A DNA stretch of 47,132 bases from Synechococcus sp. UW140 (GTDB taxonomy: Bacteria; Cyanobacteriota; Cyanobacteriia; PCC-6307; Cyanobiaceae): positions 1 to 47,132 of the forward strand of contig NZ_UCOB01000018.1 of NCBI RefSeq assembly GCF_900474295.1, read 5' to 3'. Below the pieces are notes generated by a model. The model saw only the letters and a program-made list of their open reading frames with translations, did no database searches and was not told the origin of the DNA. This document shows, piece by piece, positions 16,578 through 26,130 of this stretch. A program made the position numbers and the translations under genes. Each line of letters starts with the position of its first letter. Position 1 is the first letter of the stretch.

Positions 16578-17519
16578 ATGCGTCTGCTGCTGCTCGGCTG
16601 CACCGGTTTGGTTGGGCGCGAATTGGTCCCCATCCTTTCGCAGGAGGGCCACCAGCTCACTGTGGTGAGCCGCCGTCCCCGTGCGGCCGTGGCCTGGGCC
16701 ACTGATCTTGGCCACGACTGGCTTCAGCTCGACCCAGCGCAGGCCTCGAACTGGGCTCAGGGTGGTGGGCTGCAGCAGGCGTTGGAGAATGCTGATGGTG
16801 TTGTCAATCTGGCTGGGGAGCCCATTGCTGAACAGCGCTGGACGGAGGCTCATCGACAACTTCTGAACACCAGTCGTCTTGCTACAACCAGTCATCTGGT
16901 GGCGGCGATGCAGCGGCTGGAGCAGCCGCCAGCGGTGCTGGTGAATGCCTCTGCAGTGGGTTTTTACGGCACCAGTGCAGAGGCCACCTTTGTTGAATCC
17001 AGCCCTGCTGGGGATGATGTGCTTGGCACCCTCTGCCGCGATTGGGAGACCGCCGCCAACGGCCGGCCTGATTCCACCCGTCTGGTGGTGGTGCGGATCG
17101 GCATTGTGCTTGCCCCAGAGGGTGGAGCCCTGGGCAAGATGCTGCCGGTGTTCCGCGCCGGTTTCGGCGGTCCGATCGGTTCAGGACGGCAGTGGATGAG
17201 CTGGATTCATCGCAGCGATCTTTGTCAGCTCATCCTGCACGCTCTCACCGACAGCCGTTGGTCAGGCGTGGTCAATGGCGTCGCACCTGAGCCTGTGAGC
17301 ATGGCCACTTTCGCCTCCACCCTGGGCCGCTGCTTGGGACGACCAAGCCTGCTGCCCGTGCCTGGGCCGGTGTTGCATCTGCTGCTTGGCGATGGTGCTC
17401 GCGTCGTCCTGGATGGTCAGCAGGTCCGATCAGAGCGTCTACCTCAGCTGGGTTTCAGCTTCCGTTACCCCGATCTGTCTGAGGCCCTCGCCGCTGCCAC
17501 CACGACGCGATCCCGTTGA
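16578..17519 (+). CDS. TIGR01777 family NAD-dependent epimerase-like protein (SDR superfamily)
   Basis: A 313-residue protein with the Rossmann motif GCTGLVGREL (residues 8-17) and the family signatures VVNLAGEPIAEQRW, NASAVGFYG and WMSWIHRSDL. It has a C-terminal DUF1731-like segment. These are YfcH/SDR39U1-type proteins found in bacteria and plastids; the substrate is not established. It begins 30 nt after the antiporter gene and may be co-transcribed. The last 65 nt overlap the convergent small membrane protein gene. The start ATG is clear because it gives the Rossmann strand directly. Confidence 0.9.
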   Translation: MRLLLLGCTGLVGRELVPILSQEGHQLTVVSRRPRAAVAWATDLGHDWLQLDPAQASNWAQGGGLQQALENADGVVNLAGEPIAEQRWTEAHRQLLNTSRLATTSHLVAAMQRLEQPPAVLVNASAVGFYGTSAEATFVESSPAGDDVLGTLCRDWETAANGRPDSTRLVVVRIGIVLAPEGGALGKMLPVFRAGFGGPIGSGRQWMSWIHRSDLCQLILHALTDSRWSGVVNGVAPEPVSMATFASTLGRCLGRPSLLPVPGPVLHLLLGDGARVVLDGQQVRSERLPQLGFSFRYPDLSEALAAATTTRSR

Positions 17520-17730
17520 TCAGTGCTGCAGCGATTAAGAGCCCGATCGCGGGGGTGAACAGTGGATCCCAGAGCTGCTGGAAGGTGCGCATCGGCGCTT
17601 CGATGCCCTGGCTGCTGGCTACCACTGCAATGCCGAACCAGCCTGCCCCCGCAAGCACCACGAACACATCGAGCACCAGAAGCCTGTCCAGCCAGAGTTT
17701 CCAGAGAGGTTGGTCTGCGGCGGAACTCAT
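17455..17730 (-). CDS. Small conserved membrane protein
   Basis: A 91-residue protein with two hydrophobic segments (about 15-38 and 57-75), a motif LLVLDVFVVLAGAGWFGIAV, and a basic C-terminus. I recognise it only as a small cyanobacterial-type membrane protein of unknown function. Its ATG overlaps the TGA of the lipid-A-disaccharide-synthase-like gene (17727-17730), so the two are coupled. Sixty-five nt of its 3' end are antisense to the TIGR01777 gene. Confidence 0.75.
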   Translation of the reverse strand: MSSAADQPLWKLWLDRLLVLDVFVVLAGAGWFGIAVVASSQGIEAPMRTFQQLWDPLFTPAIGLLIAAALINGIASWWQRRGPQTDRGNGS

Positions 17731-18947
17731 GGGTTGGTGGAGAGGGAGGGCTGACTGGGAGGGAGCAGGTCGGTGATGGCGGAGGCCATACGGTCGGCTC
17801 CCCCCATGCTGCCGAGCCGTTCTTCAGCTTGCTGACGACATCGTCGCTGCAGCGCTTTGTCCAGTTCACTGCCTTCCAGCAGCTCCAGTGCCAGCTTGGC
17901 CGTGGCATCCAGAGTGGCCGGCTGTCCGCTGTCTCCCTCTGCACAGAACACGGTGGGACCAAGCAATCTCCGCTGCGCTTCAGCGAAGTTGGCGGTGAAT
18001 TGTGGGCCTTTGCCTGCGACCTGAAGCACCGGTTTAGCAAGCCCCACGGCCTGTTCGGCGGCTGTTCCTGCCATCGAGATCACCAGGTTGGCGTTTTGCA
18101 GCACGGAGGCGAAAGCGCCGCGTTGCACCTCGACTCGCAAAGCTCCTTTGACGAGTGCGACTTGATGGTCAGATCTGTGAATTTGCCAGGCATGCGGTGC
18201 GATCAGAGCCTGAAGCGCTGCATCGTCGAGGCTTCGGATCAGGGCTAGGTCCACTGCAAGTTCCTGATTGCTGAACAGGTGTGCAGGCAGTCGCTGGATG
18301 ACCTGAAGGAGCAGCAGCAGGTTCTGCTCAAGTTCAGGCCGTCGGCTTCCGGGAAGCAGAGCGAGCCGGTACCGCCGAGGCGGTCGTGGTGCTGCCGGAG
18401 CCAGCACCGGATCCATGAAAGGATTGCCAAGAAAGTGCACTGGCCGGCCGAGTTGGAGGCTGAGGTCTTCGGCGCTGAGCAGATCGCGGCTGTAGACAGC
18501 CAAGAAGCGCGTGCTGCTCAGGCAGTTGCCGCAGGGCCAGGGCAGATTCAGGCGGCCCTCATAGTGGCTGGAATAGGCCACCAGATAGGTGGCCACTGGA
18601 CGGCCGCTGAGCCATGCCGCCATCACCGGAATCACATCGCCAATGACCACCACGAGGGCATAGCGGCGGCGGATGCGGATCAGTTGCAGCCACGACTGGA
18701 GCAGATGCAGTACCTGACCTTGGATCAGTTCGGTGAGGCGGCCCCGCAGGCTGGTGTAGCCCAGGCCACCGGTGCTGAATTCACGTGTGTTCGCCATTAA
18801 GGGGATGCCTGCATCCCGATAGGGGTGGCCTCCGCCAACAAGAGGCAGGGCATCCACCTGGTGTCCGCAGCGTTGTAGTGCTCGGCCAAGCAACGCACCG
18901 GAGAGGTCTTCTCCGTGACCGTTGCTCAGCAGCAGCAGCCGCGCCAC
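17727..18947 (-). CDS. Lipid-A-disaccharide synthase-related glycosyltransferase (TIGR03492-like)
   Basis: A 406-residue GT-B fold protein resembling LpxB. SNGHGEDLSGALLGRAL lies at the N-terminus, LLPGSRRPE (about residues 200-208) matches the LpxB LLPGSR motif, and MAGTAAEQAVGLAKPVLQV matches the donor-binding G(T)A-E-A segment. These are the hallmarks of the cyanobacterial/plant family TIGR03492, distinct from true LpxB. It may glycosylate a lipid; donor and acceptor are unknown. It overlaps the small membrane protein gene downstream by 4 nt, and the TPR gene ends 1 nt upstream, so all three form an operon. Confidence 0.88.
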   Translation of the reverse strand: MARLLLLSNGHGEDLSGALLGRALQRCGHQVDALPLVGGGHPYRDAGIPLMANTREFSTGGLGYTSLRGRLTELIQGQVLHLLQSWLQLIRIRRRYALVVVIGDVIPVMAAWLSGRPVATYLVAYSSHYEGRLNLPWPCGNCLSSTRFLAVYSRDLLSAEDLSLQLGRPVHFLGNPFMDPVLAPAAPRPPRRYRLALLPGSRRPELEQNLLLLLQVIQRLPAHLFSNQELAVDLALIRSLDDAALQALIAPHAWQIHRSDHQVALVKGALRVEVQRGAFASVLQNANLVISMAGTAAEQAVGLAKPVLQVAGKGPQFTANFAEAQRRLLGPTVFCAEGDSGQPATLDATAKLALELLEGSELDKALQRRCRQQAEERLGSMGGADRMASAITDLLPPSQPSLSTNP

Positions 18948-18948
18948 C

Positions 18949-19371
18949 TCAGAGCTCCAGCCAGTTTTTCACTTTGATCAGTGCTGGCCAGCCCGGTTTG
19001 CGACCGAGGCCGTCGGCGATGGATGCCTGCAATTCTTGGCTCACTTCCGGCGCTACGGCCAGGATTTGCTGCACCACCTGCACATGATCGCGCACGCCCT
19101 TGGCCTTCGTTTCCAGCATCGCCAGGCTGAGATTGATGCGGGCCTGGGGGTCCTGACCATTCAGTTTCACGGCCAGACGGGCCGATCGAAGCGCTTCTTC
19201 TGGCTGATCGCAGAGCAGTTGCAGCCAGGCCAGGCAAGTCCACCCTGCCGATTGGCGTGGGGCGGCATTGGTGATGGTGATGAAGTCCTCAAGTACTTCA
19301 GTGGCTGGAGCACCGTCTTGATAGCGGGCCATTGCCTGTTCAAACAGGCTTTCCTCGTTCGCTTCGGTCAC
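18949..19371 (-). CDS. TPR-like protein
   Basis: A 140-residue alpha-helical protein with TPR-like repeats. The pattern AGWTCLAWLQLLCDQPEEALRSA followed by KLNGQDPQARINLSLAM (about residues 42-85) has typical TPR W-LG-Y-A-P spacing. Its C-terminus GWPALIKVKNWLEL looks like a conserved cap. It starts with GTG at 19371; I see no better upstream start. It abuts the LpxB-like gene (1 nt gap) and lies 46 nt downstream of the Fe-S carrier gene. It is presumably a protein-interaction module; the partner is unknown. Confidence 0.78.
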   Translation of the reverse strand: MTEANEESLFEQAMARYQDGAPATEVLEDFITITNAAPRQSAGWTCLAWLQLLCDQPEEALRSARLAVKLNGQDPQARINLSLAMLETKAKGVRDHVQVVQQILAVAPEVSQELQASIADGLGRKPGWPALIKVKNWLEL

Positions 19372-19417
19372 CGTTCCGCTGGCGTTTGCAGTGCCATCAG
19401 ATTCCCATGCAGCCGGT

Positions 19418-19825
19418 TCAGACTGCGAAGGAACTGCCGCAGCCGCAGGTCTGGCTGGCGTTGGGGTTGGTGAAGTTGAAGCCGCCGCCGATCAGTGCTG
19501 TGCTGAAGTCCAGCTGCATTCCGTAGATGTAGAGGAGGCTCTTGGGGTCACACACCACTTGAAAGGCCGCACCATCTGGGGCGTTGTAGTCGTACACCTC
19601 ATCCCCTTCCTCGATCTCGGAACTGGGCACGAAATCCATCGTGTAACTCATGCCGCTGCAGCCACCTGAGCGCACGCCGACCCGCAGTACCTGGTTTTGG
19701 CCCTGTTCGTTGCAGAGCTTGGCCAGCTGCTGCATGGCGGGATCGGTGATTTGGATGCCTTTGCCGTCCTTGGCGGTATGGGCGATGGTCTCCGCGGAGC
19801 CAGCAGGAGGGACGGATGTGGTCAT
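19418..19825 (-). CDS. A-type iron-sulfur carrier (HesB/IscA/SufA family)
   Basis: A 135-residue protein with the three invariant cysteines of A-type carriers: Cys56 in SGGCSGMSY and Cys127/Cys129 in QTCGCGSSF at the C-terminus. Such proteins accept Fe-S clusters from the Suf scaffold and deliver them to apo-enzymes in the cytoplasm. MTTSVPPAG is taken as the start. About 25 residues precede the domain, longer than in IscA. It is transcribed divergently from crtQ; the two starts are 84 nt apart. Confidence 0.9.
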   Translation of the reverse strand: MTTSVPPAGSAETIAHTAKDGKGIQITDPAMQQLAKLCNEQGQNQVLRVGVRSGGCSGMSYTMDFVPSSEIEEGDEVYDYNAPDGAAFQVVCDPKSLLYIYGMQLDFSTALIGGGFNFTNPNASQTCGCGSSFAV

Positions 19826-19909
19826 GGAGGTGGGATCAGTCCGGTCTCCGTACTGTATGGAGGCTCGTTCATGGCTGCCGAATTCATAGAGTCGGTTCGT
19901 TGTTGGCGG

Positions 19910-21391
19910 ATGCAGCCGGTGCGGGTCGCGATCGTGGGTGCGGGTCTGGCCGGATTGTCGGCTGCTGTTGATCTTGTGGATGCTGGCCATCAGGTGGATT
20001 TGTACGAAGCCAGGCCATTTATGGGCGGCAAGGTTGGCAGTTGGGAGGACGACGACGGCAATCACATCGAGATGGGCTTGCACGTTTTTTTCTTTAACTA
20101 CGCCAACCTTTTTGCTCTGATGCGGAAGGTAGGGGCTATCCAAAACCTGCTGCCGAAGGACCACACCCACCTCTTTTGCAACCGCGGCGGAGACCTCCGC
20201 GAGCTCGATTTTCGCTTCGCTCTCGGAGCACCCTTCAATGGTCTGAAGGCATTTTTTACGACTCCCCAGCTCACCTGGATCGACAAACTGCGCAATGCCT
20301 TGGCCCTGGGCACAAGCCCTATCGTTCGGGGTCTGGTGGATTACGAGGGCGCGATGCGCACGATCCGGGCGCTTGATTCAGTCAGCTTCCAGGATTGGTT
20401 CGTGGGCCACGGCGGCAGTCTGGAGAGCATCCGTCGCATGTGGAATCCGATCGCCTATGCCCTTGGTTTCATTGATTGTGAAGCGATCTCGGCTCGCTGC
20501 ATGCTCACCATCTTCATGATGTTTGCGGCCAAGACCGAAGCCTCCAAGCTCAATCTGCTTAAGGGCTCTCCCCATCGCTGGCTCACGGCTCCGATCTTGG
20601 ATTACATCCAGGCCCGTGGCGGCAGGCTTCATTTGCGCCACCGGGTGAAAGAGGTTCAGTTCACCGAGGCAGACACCCCTGAAGTCACCGGACTGATCCT
20701 TGGCACCCCCGAAGGTGAGCGGCAGGTCCAGGCTGATGCCTACCTAGCTGCCTGTGATGTGCCGGGTATTCAGAAGCTGCTGCCGAAGGCCTGGCGCCGC
20801 TTCCCCCAATTCGATGCCATTCACAACTTGGAGGGTGTCCCGGTGGCCACGGTTCAGCTCCGTTACGACGGTTGGGTGACGGAACTCGGGGATGGTGCGC
20901 AGGAGGACAAACGTCGCCGCGATCTCACGACTCCCGCAGGTCTGAATAACTTGCTCTACACCGCTGATGCTGATTTCAGCTGCTTCGCTGATTTGGCACT
21001 GGCGAGCCCTGAGGACTACCGCAAGCCTGAACTGGGTTCACTGCTGCAGTGTGTTCTCACCCCCGGAGACCCCTGGATCCCCAAGTCGGTCGACGCGATC
21101 GTTGCCCACACCGATGCCCAGGTTCGTGAACTCTTCCCCTCCGCCAAAGGTCTCACTTTGGTGTGGAGCAACGTGGTGAAACTGGCTCAGTCTCTTTATC
21201 GCGAAGCTCCAGGGATGGAGCCGTTCCGACCCGATCAGAGCACTCCGATCGGCAATTTCTTCCTGGCGGGTAGCTATACCCGTCAGGACTACATCGACTC
21301 GATGGAGGGCGCCACGATGAGCGGGCATCTTGCTGCCGCTGCCATCCTGGGCCGATCGGCCCGTTTGGCCACCAATGCCGCAGTTGCCTAA
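19910..21391 (+). CDS. crtQ: Zeta-carotene desaturase (CrtQ/Zds)
   Basis: A 493-residue FAD enzyme that introduces double bonds into 9,9'-di-cis-zeta-carotene to give prolycopene in carotenoid synthesis. [20 protein letters not shown] is the FAD-binding Rossmann motif. [29 protein letters not shown] and the C-terminal [19 protein letters not shown] are signatures that separate plant-type Zds from bacterial CrtI. ATG at 19910 puts the Rossmann motif a few residues from the N-terminus. The next gene begins 8 nt after the stop, so it is probably co-transcribed. Phytoene desaturase (crtP) is not in this window. Confidence 0.93.
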   Translation: MQPVRVAIVGAGLAGLSAAVDLVDAGHQVDLYEARPFMGGKVGSWEDDDGNHIEMGLHVFFFNYANLFALMRKVGAIQNLLPKDHTHLFCNRGGDLRELDFRFALGAPFNGLKAFFTTPQLTWIDKLRNALALGTSPIVRGLVDYEGAMRTIRALDSVSFQDWFVGHGGSLESIRRMWNPIAYALGFIDCEAISARCMLTIFMMFAAKTEASKLNLLKGSPHRWLTAPILDYIQARGGRLHLRHRVKEVQFTEADTPEVTGLILGTPEGERQVQADAYLAACDVPGIQKLLPKAWRRFPQFDAIHNLEGVPVATVQLRYDGWVTELGDGAQEDKRRRDLTTPAGLNNLLYTADADFSCFADLALASPEDYRKPELGSLLQCVLTPGDPWIPKSVDAIVAHTDAQVRELFPSAKGLTLVWSNVVKLAQSLYREAPGMEPFRPDQSTPIGNFFLAGSYTRQDYIDSMEGATMSGHLAAAAILGRSARLATNAAVA

Positions 21392-21399
21392 CTGAATCT

Positions 21400-21849
21400 A
21401 TGGGACGTTGGCTTGAACACACGGTCACCACTGACGTAAGGGCTCCTGTCTCCCGGGTGTGGGCGGTTTGGAGTGACTTAGAAGCAATGCCGCATTGGAT
21501 GCGGTGGATTGAATCGGTGCAAACTCTCGATGACCCTGATCTGACGGACTGGACGCTCGCGGCTCAGGGTTTTCGATTTCGCTGGAAGGCCAGGATTACC
21601 ACCCGTGTAGAGGCCCAGCAGTTGCATTGGGAGTCGGTGGGTGGCTTGCCTACGAAAGGTGCCGTGCGTTTCTATCCAGAAGCTGACGATCGCACCGCCG
21701 TCAAACTGAGCGTTACATACGAACTGCCGGGGGTCTTGGCACCCCTCATGGAACCAAGCATCCTGGGAGGGATGGTTACCAAGGAACTGCAGGCGAACCT
21801 TGACCGATTCCGGGATCTGGTGGAAAGCGATTACACCGTGTCGGCCTAA
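21400..21849 (+). CDS. SRPBCC (START-like, cyclase/dehydrase-type) protein
   Basis: A 149-residue protein with the SRPBCC lipid-binding fold pattern: VTTDVRAPVSRVWAVWSDLE (about residues 8-27), PHWMRWIESV, central RWKARIT and a long C-terminal helix (GGMVTKELQANLDRFRDLVE). Members bind hydrophobic ligands. Placed 8 nt after crtQ, it may bind a carotenoid intermediate or assist membrane delivery; this is inference from location. Confidence 0.85.
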   Translation: MGRWLEHTVTTDVRAPVSRVWAVWSDLEAMPHWMRWIESVQTLDDPDLTDWTLAAQGFRFRWKARITTRVEAQQLHWESVGGLPTKGAVRFYPEADDRTAVKLSVTYELPGVLAPLMEPSILGGMVTKELQANLDRFRDLVESDYTVSA

Positions 21850-21868
21850 TCAGTGTCGGCCTGATCAG

Positions 21869-22402
21869 TTGTCTCGGCAGCTGTTGATGGTGTTGCTTGC
21901 TCTTCTGGCCGCTTGTGCCAGCCCGGATCCTGATGAATCCCTCATGCCTCCCAGCAGTCCATTGGACGCTCCTGCTGTCACGCCCGAGGAGAACCAGATC
22001 GCTGCGATACCTGCTGCCCCGCCCGCGGTGCTGACGCCGCTCCCGACTGCTGCTCAGGTTCAAGACTCTGTGAGCCGGGGCCGGGTCGACCCTTTCGCTC
22101 CTCTGGCCGGGGGGGGCGTGGCGAATGACTCCACCTCTCAGGCCGGTTCGGCGCCGATCAGACTTCAGGGTGTGTTGTCCGTTGGTGGACAGTTGCAGGC
22201 CCTCGTCAGCTTTCCGAAGGATTCCGGCCCGAGTTCCGGGGCGATTTGCGTCGGCCCCTCTGGCCGCTGTGGATCTGAGCAGAAGCCGCTTCTTCCTCAA
22301 GATTGGTCTGTGCTGAGCATTGATTTGCAGCGGGGCTGCCTCACCTATGCCGTGGCGGGCAAGGCTCAGGCACCTGTCTGCTTGGTGGAATCCAAGGCCT
22401 GA
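21869..22402 (+). CDS. Putative lipoprotein
   Basis: The frame from about 21869 encodes a short hydrophobic signal (LLMVLLALLAAC) ending in a lipobox. The cysteine would be lipidated. A Pro/Ala-rich linker and a small beta-rich domain follow. SRGRVDPFAPL, then IRLQGVL and LQALVSF, recall the RDPF/LxG pattern of PilP/GspC-type periplasmic domains, but the match is weak. The start is uncertain: TTG at 21869 gives MSRQLL as n-region, ATG at 21887 is shorter, and longer in-frame starts overlap the SRPBCC gene. The last 37 nt overlap the convergent hemD. Function is unknown. Confidence 0.7.
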   Translation: MSRQLLMVLLALLAACASPDPDESLMPPSSPLDAPAVTPEENQIAAIPAAPPAVLTPLPTAAQVQDSVSRGRVDPFAPLAGGGVANDSTSQAGSAPIRLQGVLSVGGQLQALVSFPKDSGPSSGAICVGPSGRCGSEQKPLLPQDWSVLSIDLQRGCLTYAVAGKAQAPVCLVESKA

Positions 22403-23175
22403 ACACAGGCTTGCACCAGGCCTGGGATGTCATGTGGATCCGCTTCCTGATCGACGCGACCGAGCAGCTCAACACAGCGCTGACTGGTCTGCGGACCAAT
22501 CGACACCACTTTGGCTGTGTCCAATCGCGTCAACCATTGGGGGCCGAATCGTGCCTCGAGGAGCTGGGCGGTGTGGATCACGGTCTTGCCACTGCTGAAG
22601 GTCAGGGCAGCGACCTCGCCGGCCTCCAAGGCAGCCGCCGCATCATTCGGGATGCTTTCAGGACAGCGGGACTCGTAGGCCGCCACCTCGACGACCCTCG
22701 CGCCTGCTTCCCCGAAGGCTTCGGCCAGCAAGGTGCGTCCGCCGCTCTGCACCCGCGGGATCAGCAGCCTCAGCCCCCAGCCTGATACGGGGAAATGTTC
22801 AATCAGACTGTCCGCAACGAAGTTGGGTGGCACGAAGTCGGCATCAGCGCCCAGTGCTTCCAGTCTTGCGGCGGTCTTGCGCCCCACGGCGGCAATTCTG
22901 AGGCTGCTGGGTCGTCCAGACAGACTTCCCCCTTGCTTCTGCAGTCGTTCCTCCACCGCGTTTACTCCATTGGCGCTGGAGAACACCAGCCAGTGGAATT
23001 CATCCAGTTCGGCCAGGGCGTCGTCGAGCGGTCCCCACTCATCCGGTGGTCCGATCACCAGGGCGGGAAGGTCGATCACGCTGGCTCCGAGTGCTTCCAT
23101 GCGCCGGCGTCCTTCTCCCTGCTGCTCCTGGGCTCGAGTCAGAACCACGGTGCGGCCTTGCAGTGGCAAGCTCAT
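22366..23175 (-). CDS. hemD: Uroporphyrinogen-III synthase
   Basis: A 269-residue two-domain protein that closes hydroxymethylbilane with D-ring inversion to give uroporphyrinogen III, the precursor of heme, chlorophyll and bilins. Recognisable blocks are GRTVVLTRAQEQ at the start, WLVFSSANGV (about residues 62-71), IAAVGRKTAARLEALG, and ALTFSSGKTV followed by SIGPQTSQ. Primary sequence in this family is poorly conserved, but the set is characteristic. ATG at 23175 overlaps the TGA of the GT2-TPR gene upstream (ATGA). The 3' end overlaps the convergent lipoprotein gene. Confidence 0.9.
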   Translation of the reverse strand: MSLPLQGRTVVLTRAQEQQGEGRRRMEALGASVIDLPALVIGPPDEWGPLDDALAELDEFHWLVFSSANGVNAVEERLQKQGGSLSGRPSSLRIAAVGRKTAARLEALGADADFVPPNFVADSLIEHFPVSGWGLRLLIPRVQSGGRTLLAEAFGEAGARVVEVAAYESRCPESIPNDAAAALEAGEVAALTFSSGKTVIHTAQLLEARFGPQWLTRLDTAKVVSIGPQTSQRCVELLGRVDQEADPHDIPGLVQACVQALDSTKQTGA

Positions 23176-24380
23176 CGACCGGCCTCGTTCAGTTTCACCA
23201 GACCCTCCACCTGGCTGCGCAACGCCTTGGCTTCGTTGTTGCGCCCCTGGGCTTGCAGCAGATCGAGGGCGAGCCGGAAGCCGTTGCGGGCTCCATCGAT
23301 GTCGCCGCCCATCAGCAGTGCCAACGCCAAATTTTGATGGCATTCAGGGTGGTTGGGATGGCGCTGAATCGCCTTGGTATAGGCGTTGATGGCCGCGGCG
23401 ATGTCGCCTCGGCGCCTTTGCATCAGGCCGAGGTTGTACCAGCCAAGGGCCACTTCCGGAGCCTGTTCAGTGGCGGTGGTGGTGAGCTTGATTGCCTCCT
23501 CCAATTGGTCGGTTTCCATCAGCAGCACCGCCAGGTTGAGGCGTGCCCCAAGGTTGAGACGGGGCTCCATCGGCAGATCAAGCGCTTGCTGGTAAGTGGC
23601 GATGGCGGTGGTGGGATCATCGTCGCGCTGCGCCATGGCGAGATGGAGCAATAGCTCATACCGCTCAGCAGTGCGATCCATGCTTTCCCCCAGGGATGCG
23701 AGGCCCTGATGCAGCAGAGCGACGCCTCGATTTCGGTTTCCTGCAGCCACCTCAAGGGCGCCCAGCTTGGCGCAGGCATAGGGATCACCAGGCTGCTCGC
23801 TCAGCCATTGCTCCATGGCCTGTTGCAGCCGCTGGGCCTTGTCACTGCCCTGAAGAAGCTCGGGGCGATAGCCGTCATGGAGCAGTGCTGGAACGCTGCA
23901 ATTGACGATGCGCCACTGGGGTTCATCGCGGAGTAGGGCCTCGACGCTGTCGTCGATCATTGAGTGGTAAGGACGGCTCCACTGCAGGCGTGGATGACGC
24001 CGGAACAGCCGGCTGACGCTCGAATAAGGGGCCATGGCCGCACCCCTCTCGTAGCGCAGCAAATTGATCACCAACACATCGGGTTCGGTCATCAGTTCCT
24101 GCAGGGCGGGAATGGCCTCGGGCAGGAGCTGTTCATCCGCATCCAAAACCAGCACCCAGTCACCTTTCACGTGCTCCAGTGCCGCATTGCGGGCGGGTGC
24201 GAAATCTCCCGGCCAGGGCAAGTGTTCCACCCGTGCGCCAGCGGCTTCGGCCCGCTGCACGGTGTCATCCGTTGAGCCGGTGTCGACCACCACCATCTCG
24301 TTGGCTAGACCCCGAACCGAGGCCAGACAGGCCTCGATCCGATCGGCCTCATCGCGCACGATCATCGAGAGGCTGAGCAT
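23172..24380 (-). CDS. Family 2 glycosyltransferase with C-terminal TPR repeats
   Basis: A 402-residue fusion. The N-terminal GT2 domain has LSLSMIVRDEADRIEACLAS, VVVDTGSTDDT (residues 30-40) and the metal-binding VLDADEQ (about residues 77-83). The C-terminal half (about 170-400) carries several TPR units, for example GWYNLGLMQRRRGDIAAAIN. It resembles the SunS/WcaA-like GT2-TPR group seen in many cyanobacteria. The target could be a protein, lipid or polysaccharide. Its stop overlaps the hemD start by 4 nt, an operon pairing with no obvious functional logic. Confidence 0.9.
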   Translation of the reverse strand: MLSLSMIVRDEADRIEACLASVRGLANEMVVVDTGSTDDTVQRAEAAGARVEHLPWPGDFAPARNAALEHVKGDWVLVLDADEQLLPEAIPALQELMTEPDVLVINLLRYERGAAMAPYSSVSRLFRRHPRLQWSRPYHSMIDDSVEALLRDEPQWRIVNCSVPALLHDGYRPELLQGSDKAQRLQQAMEQWLSEQPGDPYACAKLGALEVAAGNRNRGVALLHQGLASLGESMDRTAERYELLLHLAMAQRDDDPTTAIATYQQALDLPMEPRLNLGARLNLAVLLMETDQLEEAIKLTTTATEQAPEVALGWYNLGLMQRRRGDIAAAINAYTKAIQRHPNHPECHQNLALALLMGGDIDGARNGFRLALDLLQAQGRNNEAKALRSQVEGLVKLNEAGR

Positions 24381-24450
24381 GGAGGCTTCACGGTTCGCGC
24401 TGAGGCTACGGCCCTCGCCTTGGCTCTGCTGCGTTTGCTGTGGCTGAATG

Positions 24451-26130
24451 TCAGTCGGTGAAACCCTGCCCTGGCTCAGCGCCCGTGGCCTCAGGCTGCG
24501 TGATCAGACGCCTCAGGGCGGTGTGCTGGGCATCGGGCATTTGGCCTGGGCTGTAGGCGGCCGGAATCTCGGCCTCAAGCCTCGCCCGCAGGGCCTCCCA
24601 GCTGTATGGGCTGCCATAGATCACAACCCCGGCAAGCCGACCTGCGCGTTGTAGCTGGGCGAGGGCATCCCCCCAGGGTTCTTGTCTGTCGCGGCCGCCT
24701 CGGAAGGGATTGCCGCGCAGAAATAGTTGCACCAGCACAGGCCCGTTCCCTAGTCGCTCCAGCGCCAAAGGGGAAGAAGGCTGGTCGTCCCGCCAGATTG
24801 ACACCGCCATCGGGTGGATGATCAACGGACTGAAGCCTGCTTGTTCCGGAAGCAGGAGGGCTGGAGCCGTGGCATGGAGCTGAGGGCAGGGCAGCACCCC
24901 ATCCACACGGATCAGATTGATGCCCTCGCCTGCCGCTGCAGCTTGGATGCGACCGCCGTTGGTCTGGCAGGTCAGCTCCACGAGTTCGGTGCTGAACGCT
25001 CGTTCTTTTGGGCTTTCCTGTTCCAGCAGCTGGTGGGTGGAGTGCTCGCTGCGTTGTTGTTCAGGAGCTGCAGTGTTGATGCGCTGTAAGGCCTTCTGCC
25101 GTCTTTCCAAACTGGCATCGAGCTGCTGCCAAGGGATCCGTCCGGAGCGCAGGCCAGAGCAGATCGCTTTGATCGCCGCGTCGGCGTCCTCAGGCATGAG
25201 GATTAAATCAGCCCCTGCCTCGAAGGCGAGACATGCTGCCTCACCCGAGCTGTAGTGCTTTCTGATCGCCTCCATCACAAGGGCATCGGTGACGATCAGG
25301 CCTTCAAATCCAAGCTCTTGCCGCAGCAGTCCGCTCAGGACCGGCTTCGAGAGGGTGGCAGGCCGTGTGGGATCAAGCGCAGGGATTTCCAGATGGGCAG
25401 TCATCACGCTGTCGATACCCGCAGCGATGCTTGTCCGAAAGGGCAACAGTTCGATCCGCTCGAGCCGTTCCCTGTCATGGGGGAGCACCGGTAGCTGCAG
25501 ATGGGAATCCACCGCAGTGTCCCCATGGCCCGGGAAGTGCTTGGCACACCCCAGCACTTCCTCCCTGGTGAGGCCACGTTGGAAGGCGAGTGTGAGCTTT
25601 GAGACTGTCGTTGGGTCGTTCCCCCAGGCCCGCACGTTGATCACTGGATTGTCCGGGTTGTTGTTGACATCCACCACTGGTGCCAACACCCAGTTCAGGC
25701 CGCACTGGCGGGCCTGTCGGCCTGTGCAGGCGCCGTAATGCTCTGCGAGGGTCTCGGCTTGTGCAGGGTCGGAGGCATACAGGCTGGAGAGGGCCATCGG
25801 CGGCACGAGCCATGAGGCTCCTTCAAATCGCTGGCCGACCCCCTCTTCGACATCGGCGCAGAGCAGCAGCGGCTGGCCTGCCCAATCACGCAGCTGCAGG
25901 CAGCGCTGCTGCAGTTCCACGCAAGTGCCTCCAAGCAGGATCACACCGCCTACACCCGATTGGAGAAGCCGCTGCAAGTCGGCATTGTTGAGCTCCCAGC
26001 GGGGGTAGCGCCGTTGTCGGTCTCCGGCATGTCCACTGGCCCGAACAACGATCAGGCTTGCTACCCGCCTGTGCAGTTCTTCGTCCGTTAGCGCCCGGCT
26101 GCTTGGTGACGGAAACGACCCCAGCGTCAC
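24451..26130 (-). CDS. Glycoside hydrolase family 3 beta-N-acetylhexosaminidase (NagZ-like)
   Basis: A protein of about 559 residues. The GH3 catalytic domain spans roughly residues 15-350. It includes [16 protein letters not shown], the NagZ signature whose flexible loop carries the His/Asp acid-base dyad, and [11 protein letters not shown], whose Asp is the nucleophile. A C-terminal domain of about 190 residues follows, which single-domain NagZ enzymes lack. Members remove N-acetylglucosamine from peptidoglycan fragments during wall recycling. No signal peptide is seen, so it is probably cytoplasmic. Its ATG overlaps the rbfA stop by 4 nt. Confidence 0.9.
   Translation of the reverse strand: MTLGSFPSPSSRALTDEELHRRVASLIVVRASGHAGDRQRRYPRWELNNADLQRLLQSGVGGVILLGGTCVELQQRCLQLRDWAGQPLLLCADVEEGVGQRFEGASWLVPPMALSSLYASDPAQAETLAEHYGACTGRQARQCGLNWVLAPVVDVNNNPDNPVINVRAWGNDPTTVSKLTLAFQRGLTREEVLGCAKHFPGHGDTAVDSHLQLPVLPHDRERLERIELLPFRTSIAAGIDSVMTAHLEIPALDPTRPATLSKPVLSGLLRQELGFEGLIVTDALVMEAIRKHYSSGEAACLAFEAGADLILMPEDADAAIKAICSGLRSGRIPWQQLDASLERRQKALQRINTAAPEQQRSEHSTHQLLEQESPKERAFSTELVELTCQTNGGRIQAAAAGEGINLIRVDGVLPCPQLHATAPALLLPEQAGFSPLIIHPMAVSIWRDDQPSSPLALERLGNGPVLVQLFLRGNPFRGGRDRQEPWGDALAQLQRAGRLAGVVIYGSPYSWEALRARLEAEIPAAYSPGQMPDAQHTALRRLITQPEATGAEPGQGFTD

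Noticed and set aside
17562-18248. A 228-codon plus-strand frame opposite the LpxB-like gene
   Set aside because: It has no motif and the opposite strand has strong family signatures.
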